Positions 1 through 12,298 are shown, counted from the stretch's first letter. The stretch is DNA of 64,000 nucleotides from Chrysophaeum taylorii (GCA_029834535.1 JAQMWT010000177.1:1-64000); one strand, 5' to 3'. Notes: a model not told the origin generated them from the sequence alone. Program-made: numbers and translations.

Positions 1-3000
1 ATTCAAGGTCAGCCATAGTAAGCTGAGCAGAACCTGTGCGAGTAAGGTGTAAACGTTTTAGGAACGGGTATATATGGAGGATCGGGGAACACCCGGATCC
101 AGTCTTTGGTTAGGTGGTTAGGTAGCCAAAGGCGCTTGGGAATAACTTGTAGATCATCCACGATCTTTAGGAAGGGGCGTGGATGGAGGATGGGCCACGA
201 TGATAGTTTAATTGGCCCAGCAGAATATCTGCGGCGACGCATATCCTTTCTCTAGATTGGTAGTCGCCACATAGGTAGGTCGGGAACCTATCAACAACAT
301 CGACACAGTAATCAGTATATATAAGGTTGGCCACTGTGATGTGGTCTTGATGACAGTACTTATGCGGAGGCGTCATCTCAGCCAGTAGTACCAAGGGCTG
401 GAGTAGCTTGATGACAGACAATGCTGTCGAAAAGAGAATCGTCCAGCAGGCTGTAAGTCTTCTGACTTTTGTTGTTTTAGTAAATTCCTGTTTGTGCAGG
501 GAGGTGATCTCAATTATATCACAATCGAATGTGCGCCTTTCCTCTGTTGAGATTAGGTGAAGATGGTTAATAAAGGCGGGGGAGATTCAAATAATAGTAC
601 AGTAGGAAAACGGTGGCGTAACATACGAACAAGCGTATCATCAGACTCAACAACAACTTTTACATTGATATTTAAGCCTAAGTCATTAGTGGCTTGAGAC
701 AGGAACGCCGGAGTTGACAAACCAGAACAAAGTAACATGACAGAGGGTTTGCGGAGATAGGGCTCTTGTGAGAAAAACTGGCCGTGAGAGTAGTCAACTT
801 AATGGCTGCGTATTTTGCTGAACAAATTTGTTCTGTTTCCGAAGATTGAGAACCAAAGGGCGAATCCACGGCCGATCTGGTAAAACTCGTTGGAGTAGGT
901 AATTGTAGTATGCCAGTAGCTCCCTGTTTTCATGGTATCGCTTGAGGAAATGCAAGGGAGCGAAGTTCCAGCCGCTTGTCGCGCGCGATGTTGTAAGTGA
1001 TACAAGGGAGAGCTGGTAAATTAGCTGCGACATAGTGTATGGGTATACGTACATCTTTGTCTATGCGGCTCGTGACAACGCTGAGCTTTGGCTCAGCTCG
1101 ATCGTTGAACGGTGGTAAGATTGGTCTGGTTCCATTCGAGCATGCTCAGGATAGCGAGATGTCGGTCATGCACTGGTTGAAGACATAAAGCGAAGTCGAT
1201 CTTAACGTAGCCAACTTGTGGGTGATCTGGTAGGGGAATAACGATGTTGCGTGTTAACATCATGTGATGCCCGTTGTTGTCCTGTTACCGTCTGAATAAC
1301 AATCGGAGCGTACTTAGAGTCCAATGGAATTATATGATTGGGTATTGCGAAATCGTAGGTGGACATCAAGGAGATGGTAGCACAAGAGTCAAAATATAGG
1401 AAAGAGCAATGTGGAGGGACACTGTTTACCTTCATGTAGTTGGTGAGGAAGGCGTTTTCCGAATGTGGGCAAGTAGTGGAGAGGCTGGCTGTGAAGAAGT
1501 TCTTCAGCAATAACAGATTCGTTGGAATAATGATCGGTTGAACAGGTGGTGATGGTTCGTCAGCCTCATCAGCCATGCCGTGCTTTTCGTCAAATGACGA
1601 TAGGGAGGTGTGGTCGGCATCCCTGTTGGGTTCGGCTTGTGGTGGTAGGTTGAGGGCAGATTGGACCTGTGAAGATAGCGAGGACAATAATGCTGGTGGT
1701 AAAGCCGAAATGGCGGAAGCGGTAAAGAGGTTAGACACAGTATTGGAAGGATTACCCTGTGTGTTTGTAGTAGGAGGAGTTGTTGTTGGGGTGGGAGCAG
1801 TAACGACAGTATGGTGTTGTGGCTCCACGTAGTTTAACGACTTTTCGGTCGAGGATAGATGAACGTCTACATCATAAATGATGTCTTCTGCAAACATGAG
1901 CTGTTCGTTTAGACGAAGTAAACTACTGTCCTCGGTAGATGTTGTTGACAGGATATCGGCTGATTGTAGCAAGGTCTCAAATAACTTGTTGATATTCTGT
2001 TGTAGCTGAGCCGTGGTATCATTATCTGTCACATGCTTCGTGAGTTCGCTACACTGCTCGCAGGGTGTTTAAGGTGTGGTTTGTTCGATCTAAAATTTCA
2101 TGTTAGACCGAGAGGACCTGTCAAATGCGGGGTAAATTGGACGGTCATGGGACTGTCCGGCAGTTTTCTTGGTGACGTAAGAATCACCAGGACGATAATA
2201 CGATAAATCGCTGCGAGAGAAAGGCTGGCGAGCATCATTAGAGTTACGCAAGCGTCTAGCATTAAACGTGGAAGATGTACCAGGTTGGGACGAAGTGATG
2301 AAGGCGAGTGTGTTAGCAGTTTGAGTCAGACTTTTGTCCGATGAGTCCAAAGTATGTGTAAGTAGTAACTTTGGCTTTGGTTGAGATGATAAACCTTCGA
2401 CATAGGCCAAGAAACAGGGCGTTCTAAGCGTCTTTTGTTCGACCCATTTGATACGACATTGTAAAGGTCTAATGCGTATTCTAAAATGTAGCTTGGGTTG
2501 GTAGGGTGACACAATCGTTCAGCTTCTGGTACAGGTCGAGATGAAGATCGGGTTTCGTACATATAACACCAATCTACCCAACCACGATCGTAACGGTTGT
2601 TGCTGGTATTATCGGCATAATGCCGATGTATCTCTTCATAGATTTTCCTGCAAAGAGTGCCAAAGTCGAATTGAAGGTCAGTCTCTTCCTGGTTAAGTTG
2701 GTAAGAGATTTGCCTAAATGCTAGGACAGCTTCGATAAATACATGGACATACCAGTTAGGATTATAAACAACAGAGTTAAATTGCTGTTTCAAGTAAGAC
2801 ACATCAGTAGTCGTAACAGACTCGTAGTGATTAAAGGCAGGTTTTCCAACACTTTCAAGATTGAAGTAAGTATGTAAAAACGTAGCGTACGTGTTCTGGT
2901 AAGTGTGCCAGTCAGCTGCAGTTAATAAAAACATGGTGACCGGGGCACGAACACGAGTGTCGAAAGCTAGTGCCTTCGGGTGCGCGCGATTTAAGATTCG

Positions 3001-4080
3001 TTCCTCTTCTAAGAAACGAGCGTTGATTTCAGGACGTAATGCCCTGACTTCATAGTCGTAACAGACGGTAGTTAGCTGAGCTACTTCTGCATCAGGTAAG
3101 TGGGGGAAAGCTTCGTTGGTGAAATGCCATTCCTGATACTCAGGGGGTAACTTATCGACAGTTAAACGGAGATCAGCAGCCCTATCGGTCTTCCATTCCA
3201 GGAAAACGCGATCGAGAATTTGATTCCGGAGGATTTCGTAGTCCTTGCATGACCGAGTATATGCTTCATACGAGTCGTACTCGAGGAAAGCATCGGCATG
3301 ACTGGACCGTAGTAATTGCTTGATATGCTTGATTTGCAAGGATACCTTGCGGTTCTGAAGCTGGAAGCGATTCCCCTCATTGAGGAACTCAACTACAGGA
3401 GCTTCGAGCTTCGATATATCCGCACCTGTGATCGCCTTAGGTGCGGCTCGTGCTGCGTGTTCTGCCATAGCAGTTGACGGGGAACCTGTGGGTTCAGTCA
3501 CGCAGTTGACACTGTCTAGACATTCTAAGGGGGTCTGTCTATCGGTGTCTATGTACACTCATCGATTTTTCGATGGAAAATGTGTCTATATGACGACTGT
3601 GCAAGCTGTGAGTCCAGAGTAGTGTCGCTAAGCGTAGTCACTCAGGCAGCTGGTTAGTTTTGGTGCTCTCAAGGAGCTTGTTAAGTGCATTGCCATGGAA
3701 TGTACGAGTGGACGTACCCAAAATATTCCATAACATGTGTGCAAGAGTACAGGTTAGCCAATTACACACACATCAACATTGACATGACAATACGATGCTA
3801 TGAACAGGTGCACACAAGGTTACACGATCACGTGTGCTAAAAAGAATTATATACAGCCCAATGGTAATGGCGATATATTGACAAGCGTGTCACATGTCGA
3901 GGCTGAGCTGGCGCGGTAACAGCCCAATACCCATAGGTTACGTGCATGTTGACACATGGTTTCTCAGGGACCCGCCTGGGCCCATAACCTGCAGAGCATT
4001 CAGCAAGCAGTGGTAAGTCACCTGGGAAACCATCCCGTCTCATCGTGAACGTCTGGCAGGTTAATTCGGGGAATGAAAGG
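1..4080 (-). mobile_element. LTR retrotransposon fossil A (copia-like), runs off the left edge
   Basis: This is a broken LTR-type element read on the minus strand. In element order its parts are a presumed 5' LTR/leader at about 3.6-4.1 kb, a gag-like region at about 2.1-3.56 kb (a FDSYEAYTR-type motif shared with element B) and a retropepsin-like segment near 1.3-1.4 kb with a DSCAT active-site motif. A methyltransferase-like segment lies near 0.55-0.75 kb, and a downstream region is shared with element B to the window edge. The copia assignment is an inference from the D-S/T-C-A-S/T protease motif and part order; no reverse transcriptase core is visible here. A 20-bp block (tgggcccataacctg-agag) is shared with the leader of element B at 3977-3996 and 8982-9001. 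The element is clearly broken, with roughly half a dozen interruptions, and looks older than element B. Confidence 0.6.
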
Positions 4081-4776
4081 TATGTTCCCTATATCCTCAG
4101 AACACGACAGGCGGCATCTAGAACTACACGAGAAAGGTTAAGTGTATAGTGCTACATACCTCGGGGCGCGCTAGACCATGATGATGAGCGTAGGCACAAA
4201 TCAGAGGACTATTAGATTGTGTAAAAAGGAAGAAGAAGGGTAAGGAAGAGATCACGTTCTCAACGGACGGATAAGGGTAAGAGGCAGCAGATTTCTCTGC
4301 AGGATTTAGGGAATAATCGTCCCATAATATTATAGAGGAGCACAAAAGCTTTGAGTTCAATAGGGGATCTCATGCAAGCAAGTGGTTTTCTTGAATTAGT
4401 CAAGAATCCCAGGCGAAAGTTAGAAATGCCCTCCATTTCATCTTGACTGGGATGTTCGACTGTTTTATTAGAGTGCAGACGAAGGAACAGCATAGTTAAG
4501 GTGTCAAGCTCAGTGTCACAGTTAAGCGCACGGATCCTGTACTGTACGACTGAAAATATTGTAGGTTTTAGGTGTGGACACAAATGGTGTGTCAGGAAAG
4601 ACCTGCGTCCAAGGTTCGTCGACTATTAACTTGCGACTGATGGAATTAGTGTGGTCTCCAATGTCCAGAAAGGAAGTGACTCGTTTATTCGGCCATGAAA
4701 GCAGATCAAGAGGGCCGGTGTTGTATTTGCGTGCGACGAGGATCCATCTTTCTCTGGCTTGATAATCTCCACATAA

Positions 4777-5139
4777 CTAACTAACTAACTTCAGACCTCT
4801 CCCGAGCATGGGAGCCAGGCCGGACCGACAGGAGCCAGTCCGGAATCACGGGCCTGTAGACGAGGGGCGCCGAAAGGTGGGTCGGCGGAGAGTGATCATC
4901 AAGCTTGTCGCCATGCGACGAGGAGACCGCGATGTGACTGAAAACCAGCTCGTCGATAACCTTCCGTCTGCGACCCCCGGCCATACCCCGTCCCACTGCG
5001 AACGTTCCGGCTGCCAACCGGCCCGCCGAGAGGCGAATAGGTGCCAACCTACGCCGGGAGGGCGGATGCCCTCGCAAGGCTCAGGATTCATGAGGCACCG
5101 TCCTCCATCGCAACCATGCGGTCGGCGATCAGGGTAAGG
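4777..5139 (-). repeat. SINE-like retroposon with (TTAG)n tail, inserted in LTR element B
   Basis: The 363-bp insertion is bounded by a 9-bp target-site duplication, tccacataa, at 4768-4776 and 5140-5148. Read on the minus strand it ends in a (TTAG)n tail (ctaactaactaac on the plus strand). Its last ~75 bases before the tail nearly match the 3' end of the LINE fragments at 9226-9566 and 40001-40174 (the ggcctggctcccatgc and gggagaggtctgaag blocks). The reading frame of the host element resumes on the far side, so this is a clean insertion. A related copy lies at 37779-38205. No convincing tRNA-like A and B boxes were found at its 5' end. Confidence 0.7.
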
Positions 5140-5429
5140 TCCACATAAATAGCATGGAAATCGGCCACATATGTCTACCGTATAGTGCATCGTTGAGAAG
5201 ATGAGATTAGTAACTCGTATATGATCTTCATACGATGCGGAGTGTGGTGGAGTCATTTCCATGAAGAACAAGCGGCTTTAAAAGCTCAAGTACACTTAGA
5301 GCACTTGGGAACAAGGAATCATCCATATCGCGCTCGAAGGTGGAAATGGATCTCCCATTGATTATGTTGCGATTTGTGCATGGTGATGTCAATTCCACTA
5401 TGTCAGTGTAATATCGTGCACGTTCAGCG

Positions 5430-5700
5430 TCCGATGCTCGATGGAGATATGTCAAAAACTTAGGTAAGGATGGGAAAACTTCGATGGAATTACCAAAACG
5501 TCTTCGTAGCATGTGCGTGATATTGTCGTCGCTCTCAACAAGAACTTTAACGTTGATGTTGATTTGCAAGTCATTAGAAGCGCAAGCCAAGAATGCAGGA
5601 GTGGACATCCCAGAGCAAAGTAAAGTTACTGTAGGTATTCGTGGGCTAGGAGATGAAGTTACTGTATGGAGCAAACGTGTTGTAACCTTGCGTCCTACAG
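5430..5700 (-). other. Cytosine-C5 methyltransferase-like segment in LTR element B
   Basis: The conceptual peptide contains LLCSGMSTPAFLA, then INVKVLVESDD, then a MLRRRF motif. This order fits the start of class I methyltransferases of the C5-cytosine type: a hydrophobic strand ending in a Ser/Gly loop that contacts SAM, a helix, then a second strand ending in an acidic residue (here Glu in VESDD) that contacts the ribose. Element A has the same block near 0.55-0.75 kb (LLCSGLSTPAFLS, VKVVVESDD, MLRHRF). The two elements are diverged elsewhere, so the block was probably conserved while they were active. Cytosine methyltransferases captured by retrotransposons are known in some algae and dinoflagellates. 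The catalytic Pro-Cys and later motifs were not identified, so this remains a hypothesis. Confidence 0.35.
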
Positions 5701-8700
5701 GAGATGGGAAATGCTTGCGTATGTAAGGCAGCTGCGAGTGCATTGACTCCAGGATGGTTTTAAGCCATGGGACGTAAATTACTCGTTCCATGAGGGTGGA
5801 ATATAGTTTGAGCATTTCGCGTTGTTCATTAAAAGCACATAGTCTGAACTGTAGTGAGCGAAGTTCCATTTTGCGCGCTTTTGCTTGTTGTAGCGAGCAA
5901 ATTGGTAGAGTTGGCAACAGGTTACTGAGTCTATACAAAGTAATCTTGACATTATCATCAATTTTACTCTGGATAGATGATTGTCCTTTAAATGCAACTC
6001 CATAAGGTGTATACCAAGTTTATCTTCTCCCCATTGAGTCATACTGATGATGTGCAGATCGGGATCGTTATGGTCGTTTTGCTTGGGTAGAAAAAGCGCA
6101 ACGTCTAGCTTTACATATCCCACATTTGGATGCTTTGGGAGAGCGGGAATGACGGTCCTTATAATCATAGCATGTGTGATTCTCTGCGTATCCGTAGCAG
6201 TCTGGATAGCAGGTGATAAGGACTCGGGTAGCTTTGCGATGTGGATAGGATCAGCATAACGTTTAAAGTTAATTACATGTTGAGAAGCACATGTGTCAGC
6301 ATATCCTGGCGTAGTCATTAGCGGCAAATTGTACTCGTTGTACAGTTTAAGCATTGTTGCAAACACGTACTGTGTCATGAAACGTTGCGTTTGTTCGGAA
6401 GGCACAACGACGAGTGTAAAACCAGTATTTAATTTTTGTAGCAACACAGGGGGATCTGCACCATCTTCATTATCTTCATTGGTTAAATTACTGGGGAGCT
6501 CAGAGTGCGAGGAAGTTTCCCGAGCTTGACGACGAACGATAGCATTCTGAGCTTTAGCATTTATGTGCTGCAATAGCGGCTGAGGGATGTTATCGATTTC
6601 ATCATCTTTAATGGACAGGAAAGTGTGGAACATTTTCTCTGTATCAGCAGTCCCCCTCTGCTCCGCATCACTGGGGGACGCTTCAGGAGCAGATGTTTCA
6701 GTTTGATACTTTTCTTCTGAAACAAGAGATTCCTTATCGGCTTCTAAGAGGTTCGATATGGTATTGGACATAGTATCAACTCGAGATAAGTAGAGATGAA
6801 CTTGGGTGGCTTCATCAGGATCTAAGGACTGTGTCGAAGCTTGAGAAGCGGTTGTCCAGAGGGTACTCAATAAGCTTTTCATTTCCTCCTGTACCATTTT
6901 AGAGTCGGTGCAAGGATTGGGATTCGCTTCCTGTAATTTACCAAACAGGCGGCGAAGACGATCAACTTGATAAGTAGCCCGGTCCATAAGAGACATATTA
7001 GAGCGTGCATTACGGTTAGAGGAAGATGAGTAGACAGGACGATCGAAGCTGGTACCTTTGACGTTATAATTTGAGGGTGGACGATAGTACGACGTGTCAC
7101 GGGGTGAAATTGTCGATGCTTTATCTTTTGCATTACGAAGCTTACGAGCGTTGAAGCCAGACTGTCCAGCTACAGTGGCTAACAACGAGTAAGCGTTGTT
7201 TAGAGAGTCGTGGGATTGATGAATAGTATCCATCAATAATACCTTAGGTGGCTTGGTAGCGGTAGTACCAGGGATGTAAGGGATCCAGGAAGCGGGTTTA
7301 TCCAAGCGTCGGTTAGAAGAAAACTTTGTCTCATTATATATCTTTAACAAGAATTCCAATAGTGGACGAACGTCGTTAGGATCAACTAGCTTTAACAATT
7401 CGGGATCGTGACTCGAGTTGTTACTAGAGCGTGTCTCGTAGAGTTTACACCATTCCAATAAAGATTGAGAATAGCGCTCGTGGTCCAAGGGATTAGCATA
7501 TAGACGGTATATCTCCTCGTGAGCTTCAAGAGTGATTATGGAGTTATTAAATTGGATTGATGCTTCATCATTATTTAACTGATTTGCCTGAGATTGAAAG
7601 GCAAATAGACGGTATATCTCCTCGTGAGCTTCAAGAGTGATTATGGAGTTATTAAATTGGATTGATGCTTCATCATTATTTAATTGATTTGCCTGAGATT
7701 GAAAGGCAAGGAGTTGTTCGACAAATACATGGGCATACCAATTAACATTTAGAGACATTCGATTAAACTGAGATTTAAGCTCAGTTACATCTGTACAAGA
7801 CACTGTCTCATAGTAATGATAGGCTAAAAGCATTACAGCACGTAATTTATTGGGATGTGCAGTAATTGCATAAATTTTCTTTAGTTGAGGCCACATAGCG
7901 AGAGCGGGCTTTTCCTGGGACTCAAGGTTAAAGAATGTGTACAAGAAACCAGCATAAGTTTCGCAGTGTTTGATCCAATCGGCATTAGAGAGACCTGTAA
8001 AGGATATGTTAGTTAAAGATGAATCATACACAATTGATTTCGGGAATCGGGTATCTAATAAAGTGAGGACACGTTTGACATCCTTATTTAATTCAGGACG
8101 AACAAGGTTATACGACTCTTGGTAGTAAAGTCGTTCAAGATTATTACGGGCATCAACTGTTAGTTGATGGGAAGAGTTGACGTGCCAAGTCTTTAAATGT
8201 TCGGGCAGGCATCTTCATCAGGTAAGTTTAAATCATTAATTTGTTCAGCTTTCCATTGAGCGAAGATGATATCAGCTTCTTGTTCAAGAAGTTGATTATA
8301 TTCCGGAGCATTCCGGGTGTAAGCTTCATATGAATCGAAGCAGAATAACGCGTCCACATATGGACTTGTCATATGCCTGCGAAGCGCCTCAATTTGCAAG
8401 CTCACCTTGGTTGAGTTATCTTGGAAACGCAATCCTGCGTTAATTTTATCAACGAGGATTTGTTCTTGTTTGTAGATATCCGTGGTGGATATTGTTTTTT
8501 GTTTTGACATGATTGTGACCTATTAAGAGATAGGTTAGAGGATTGATAGACAGATTCGACACATAAGAATGAAGGGTTTCTCAAGTGCGGGTTCTATGTA
8601 CAGTACGCTATTTTAAACGTGGGCTTATTGACAAGACCAAACAAATCAACATGCTATTTAAAACAGGGTGACTTGAGACTGAAGAATGGATTATTTCTCG

Positions 8701-9225
8701 AGCAGTCAGTCTTTTGTTGGGGAATGGAAGGAAAAACCCGTACAAGTTTCCGCGGCTTGTATAGGAAAAATTTTAATTTTATTGGTTATGCGAGTGCATG
8801 TGACCAGTGACCGACCCAACTCGGTCACAAACCAAATTAACTGGTGGGCACATACCGTCACACAACAAATATGTACAGTAGACCACCGCCAAACACATTG
8901 TCGCATTGTACTCGTGATCAGGCGCAAATTGATCACTCCATTTAGACGTACAACACAGTTGGGCTGACACACCTACGCATCTGGGCCCATAACCTGGAGA
9001 GATTTGACCCTCTCCGGGTACATGGTAGAGACTGCGTGCAGTCTTAGGCGTGTACAGACCATTCCGCTTGCCACATGCTACTACACAAGGTAGGGATTTA
9101 AGCCCTAACTCCTTAAGGACATTAGGTCCCATAGAAGCGTTTACACTGACAACGAGGAACGAAGCCTCTGTTAATTAAACAGACAACCCCGTACCTGACG
9201 GTACGCACCTGGAGGCCTACTCCAT

Positions 9226-9566
9226 GTTGGAAAAGAGCTTCAGACTGGGTTCTTCATAGTCAAGAAATATAATTGCGGAAGGGTAAGGAAGGTCGTCTTG
9301 GGTCCGCTCCAAGCGCCCGCCGGGGGCTCCGCAGATGACGTACGGGAGGTCGCTCGCCAAGGCACTCCGGAAATGCGACATCCCCTTCAACTTGTGGCAC
9401 GACCTCGCACAAGACCGCGCGCAGTGGCGGTCCGCCATCCTCGCACTTTCATCCCTCGCCTCTACCCCAACTGTGTGATTTTTGCTCTGTGATCCTGGAC
9501 CGGCTACTGCCGGCCAAGCCTGGCTCCCATGCCCGGGAGAGGTCCGAAGTTAGTTAGTTAGTTAGG
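9226..9566 (+). mobile_element. 5'-truncated LINE, C-terminal end of ORF2 plus (TTAG)n tail
   Basis: Translation of about 9316-9477 gives PPGAPQMTYGRSLAKALRKC, then NLWHDLAQDRAQWRSAI and a stop. The L-A-x-D-R-x-x-W-R pattern is typical of the very end of LINE ORF2 proteins. It is followed by a 3' UTR (ccggctactgccgg, tggctcccatgcccggg) and a tail of about four TTAG units at 9548-9565. Only the last ~340 bp of the element is present, as is usual for 5'-truncated LINE copies. A second truncated copy is at 40001-40174. The short tandem tail in place of poly(A) recalls RTE- and CR1-type LINEs, but the clade cannot be fixed from this fragment. Confidence 0.65.
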
Positions 9567-11296
9567 TAAGGAAGTTAGGAGAGCGGGAAAGCCGTATTGC
9601 GGAGAGAAAACCCTCGTGTAGAGATAGGTGTGAAAATGTTCCAGTGTCGCACACATAATAGTGTAGCTCTCTGGACGTTCACCACATTCCAGCTCCGATT
9701 TCGTAGCGCGAGCTCTAGAACTATTTTAGTTTAGAAGAGAAGAGAAGAAGCCGATAGGTCGCGGCCGGTATTTCGATCTCCAGCGCCCTCTCCACCCCTA
9801 GTTGACGCGAAAAACGCAGGATGAATTAAGCATGATCAAGGGGCTCATTACCAGGCTTCGGTCAGCCCGGATCATATTGAGGTGGTTCCACTCGACACTA
9901 GCCAGCTTAAGTCCTTATGACGCTTTTTCCGTGCTTGCCAGCAGAGATCGGATCGCTCTGTTTGAAGCGACCGCGACAGTGAGAATATCTTCTTGGTTTT
10001 GGCATATCCCTGGTCGGGACGTTGGGGCGGCGGTCGCATATCTACCCGAGGCTTGAGCGCCATCTGGAGGTCGGGAGCGAGAGCGGGGCGCGTTGCCGGG
10101 ACAGCGGCGCTTGAGGAACAGGCGTGGGCGAAGGATTTACACTCGCATCGGCGGGCTTGACGTTCAGCACCGGATCGATATCGTCGGCAAGATGAGAACA
10201 GTGTGCCGCTTGCTCGTCGTTGATTGAAGCTTCAGGCGCTGGTTGCTCGACAACTGGGTTTCCGACGAGCGGCGGAGGGCGACCTGGCTCGCAGAAGGCA
10301 GAGCTACCTCCGCGATCGGGAGCCCGAAGGTGGGCTTAGAGCGACGCTCGCAGGACTTGTGACAATCCCCGACACCACGAGCTGGCGTTGGCCGCCGACC
10401 CCGCTAATTACTGACTGACACACACTGTGTTATTCTATTGTGCGCTTGTTGGTTCTGATGACGTGGCTTAAGTGGTTGCTGATGTCAGAGTCATTCGATG
10501 GACCAATCAGAGCACGGAGTTAAGAAGCACTGAGTTGTGAAATGACTCCTGCAATTGATTTTCCACTGATTCGGCCCACAAACCACCAAAATAATGAAAC
10601 GAATTCTATGGTTGAAAAACTAGCCCTCTCGAAGAGAATGTGAAGCTGGTCCCCTGCGTCCCTGGGTGCTTGAATTGAAGCCCCTGCCGGTGTTATTCCG
10701 CATTTTCTTTTTACTTGCGAGAAAGAGAAGTGACCTATAGGACGCAAGACTGCTCTGGGTCTTCTTCCGCATTTTCTTTTTACTTGCTAGAAAGAGAAAT
10801 TACCTATATGACGCAAGACTACTTCGGACGTCTTCCGGTTTTTCTCGCGATAAACCGCGTCATGGCTCGCGCCTTCGTGGCGAGCGACGGCGGACCGCCA
10901 CGCGGCTCGGGATGACGAGACAAACCGTCCGGCGGCCAGCGAGGCGGGAGACCACTCGCCGCCCATCACCGACCCGAACCCGCGCCTCGCCGTCCCGCTT
11001 GCGCTCCGCCACGCCGACGGCGAAGCTAATTTTCGGAGGTGTATTTCGGGTCTAAGGGTCGCGGCACTACACGGGGGGGGTGTGCACGGCGAAGAAGTCG
11101 GTGGACGGGTCTCCTCCGAAACAAAGACGGCGATTGGGGCGGGTAAGGCGGAGCTTTCCGAAAAAGCGAAAGCGTCGGAGGGAACGAGGCGGCGCGGTAT
11201 ATTTTGTCGTCATCGTCGTCGTTCTTCTCCTCTGCAAGAGGGCATGGTGAGCGCATCGAGTGTGAGAAGAAGCGCGCGCGCGGACTATCGGGTTTT
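9567..11296. other. Intergenic stretch without a recognisable gene
   Basis: I see no frame with recognisable protein similarity on either strand. Visible structure is limited to an imperfect 69-bp tandem duplication at 10696-10833 and a run of eight G residues near 11072-11079. Base composition shifts from AT-rich or mixed before about 10.8 kb to GC-rich after it, which marks the return to host-gene sequence. Confidence 0.5.
10696..10833. repeat. Two-copy imperfect tandem repeat, 69-bp unit
   Basis: The block ttccgcattttctttttact begins at 10696 and again at 10765. Both copies continue with a near-identical gaaagagaa...acctata...gacgcaagact core. The copies differ at several positions, so the duplication is not very recent. 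It lies in non-coding sequence and has no evident function. Confidence 0.75.
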
Positions 11297-12298
11297 TTAG
11301 AGCGCGACATATGCGGCGGCAACGGCGACGACCCCGATCGTCGCCGTAAGAAAAAGGAATTTGAAGGTGCTAGTGGCGGCTACGGCGGAGGAGGACACGG
11401 GGACGGGGTTTGCGGCCGCGGTGATGATGGGATTGTACTGCTCCTTCATCTCCTCGACGGGATCGTCGACGACAGGCGGGTCGTCCTTATCGATCGTCGG
11501 CGTCGCCGGCGGCGGCGGCTTTTTCTTGTTGGCGTCGGCGGAAAGTCTGAGGGCGGCCGCAGCGGACCCCTTGGCGGCGGTCGCGTGGTCGGCAGTTATG
11601 ATGAGGGCCTTGCTGGCCTGCGTATCTTGGACGCCGAGCGCCTTGGTCCGAACCGCGATGTCGCAGGCTCTCACAGCCTCGATCTCGGCAGCCTTGGCGG
11701 CACGATCGCAGGCGTCCTTGTCGGCTGCCTCGGAGGCGATGCGCGCGGCCTCGAGCATCTCGTTGGCCCGCTTCGCGCAGGCCGCGGCTTGCTCGACAAA
11801 ACTAAAGGCCTTGTCCTCGAGTTCGTGTTCGTCCACGTGGTTCTCGCCCTCGATGAAGGTCAGACGCAACGGCCTGGGGGCCTTGAGAATCTTGGCTTTT
11901 AGCTCGGAAAAGGCCTGCTCGGTCGGGTCCACGATCAATTCGCCGTTGATCGCTACGAGTTCGTCCTTAGGTTTGAGCTTGGCACCGATCTCGCAGTGAG
12001 GCAAAACTTCGTCGACTTGGATGAAGGACCTTCCCTCGCCGTACCGCGCGATCAGGATCTTGAAGCCGAGCCTATCGCCCGAAAACTCGTGATCGAAGGC
12101 GAGACCTGAATCGAGCATCGCCTGGCGGTGCTCCTCCAACAGTTTCCGCGCGTTGCTCGTATATTCTTTCTTCTCGTCCGATAATTCCCCCACCTTGAGC
12201 CTCTCCTTGCGCAGCGCGCGGTCCAGAGGGTCCAGCCCATTCGCGTGCCGTCTCAGAATGTCCTTCTTCGACGCCCCCATCAACAAAGGCGACGCCAT
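11297..12298 (-). CDS. Tail-anchored PDZ-like domain protein
   Basis: 333 aa. Residues ~1-65 are a charged helical N-terminus (KKDILRRHANGLDPLDRALR). Residues ~72-150 look like a PDZ fold: LGFKILIARYGEG takes the place of the carboxylate-binding loop and GAKLKPKDELVAINGELI is the typical G-x-L-x-x-x-D-x-L-V-x-I-N-G strand pair. Residues ~155-260 are an Ala-rich, probably coiled helix. A Pro/Asp-rich linker follows, and the protein ends in one hydrophobic helix (FLFLTATIGVVAVAAAYVAL) with nothing after it. This predicts a tail-anchored protein with the PDZ domain in the cytosol. The ligand and compartment cannot be told. It stands alone between repeat-rich stretches. The first Met (MASPLLMG) is used because the charged N-terminus continues from it without a break. 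Confidence 0.7.
   Translation of the reverse strand: MASPLLMGASKKDILRRHANGLDPLDRALRKERLKVGELSDEKKEYTSNARKLLEEHRQAMLDSGLAFDHEFSGDRLGFKILIARYGEGRSFIQVDEVLPHCEIGAKLKPKDELVAINGELIVDPTEQAFSELKAKILKAPRPLRLTFIEGENHVDEHELEDKAFSFVEQAAACAKRANEMLEAARIASEAADKDACDRAAKAAEIEAVRACDIAVRTKALGVQDTQASKALIITADHATAAKGSAAAALRLSADANKKKPPPPATPTIDKDDPPVVDDPVEEMKEQYNPIITAAANPVPVSSSAVAATSTFKFLFLTATIGVVAVAAAYVAL

Larger units (their letters stand above)
4100..9225 (-). mobile_element. LTR retrotransposon fossil B (copia-like) with a SINE-like insertion
   Basis: This is a second, diverged relative of element A in the same orientation. A leader or LTR-like region lies at about 8.52-9.22 kb. The gag-like region is about 7.0-8.5 kb, and the protease-like region around 6.3 kb carries DTCASQHV, the D-T/S-x-A-S-x-H pattern of copia proteases. 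A stretch near 6.0 kb (HIISMTQWG) recalls the copia pre-integrase segment. The methyltransferase-like segment is near 5.4-5.7 kb, and the tail at about 4.1-4.77 kb aligns with the tail of element A. A 363-bp SINE-like element lies inside it. A 105-bp unit is repeated in tandem in the gag-like part (7501-7605, 7606-7710). It is broken in a handful of places but keeps longer open frames than A, so it is probably younger. Family assignment is inferred. Confidence 0.65.

Noticed and set aside
9802-10056. 84-aa plus-strand frame in the gene-poor stretch
   Set aside because: No similarity, and equally long frames exist on the other strand over the same bases.
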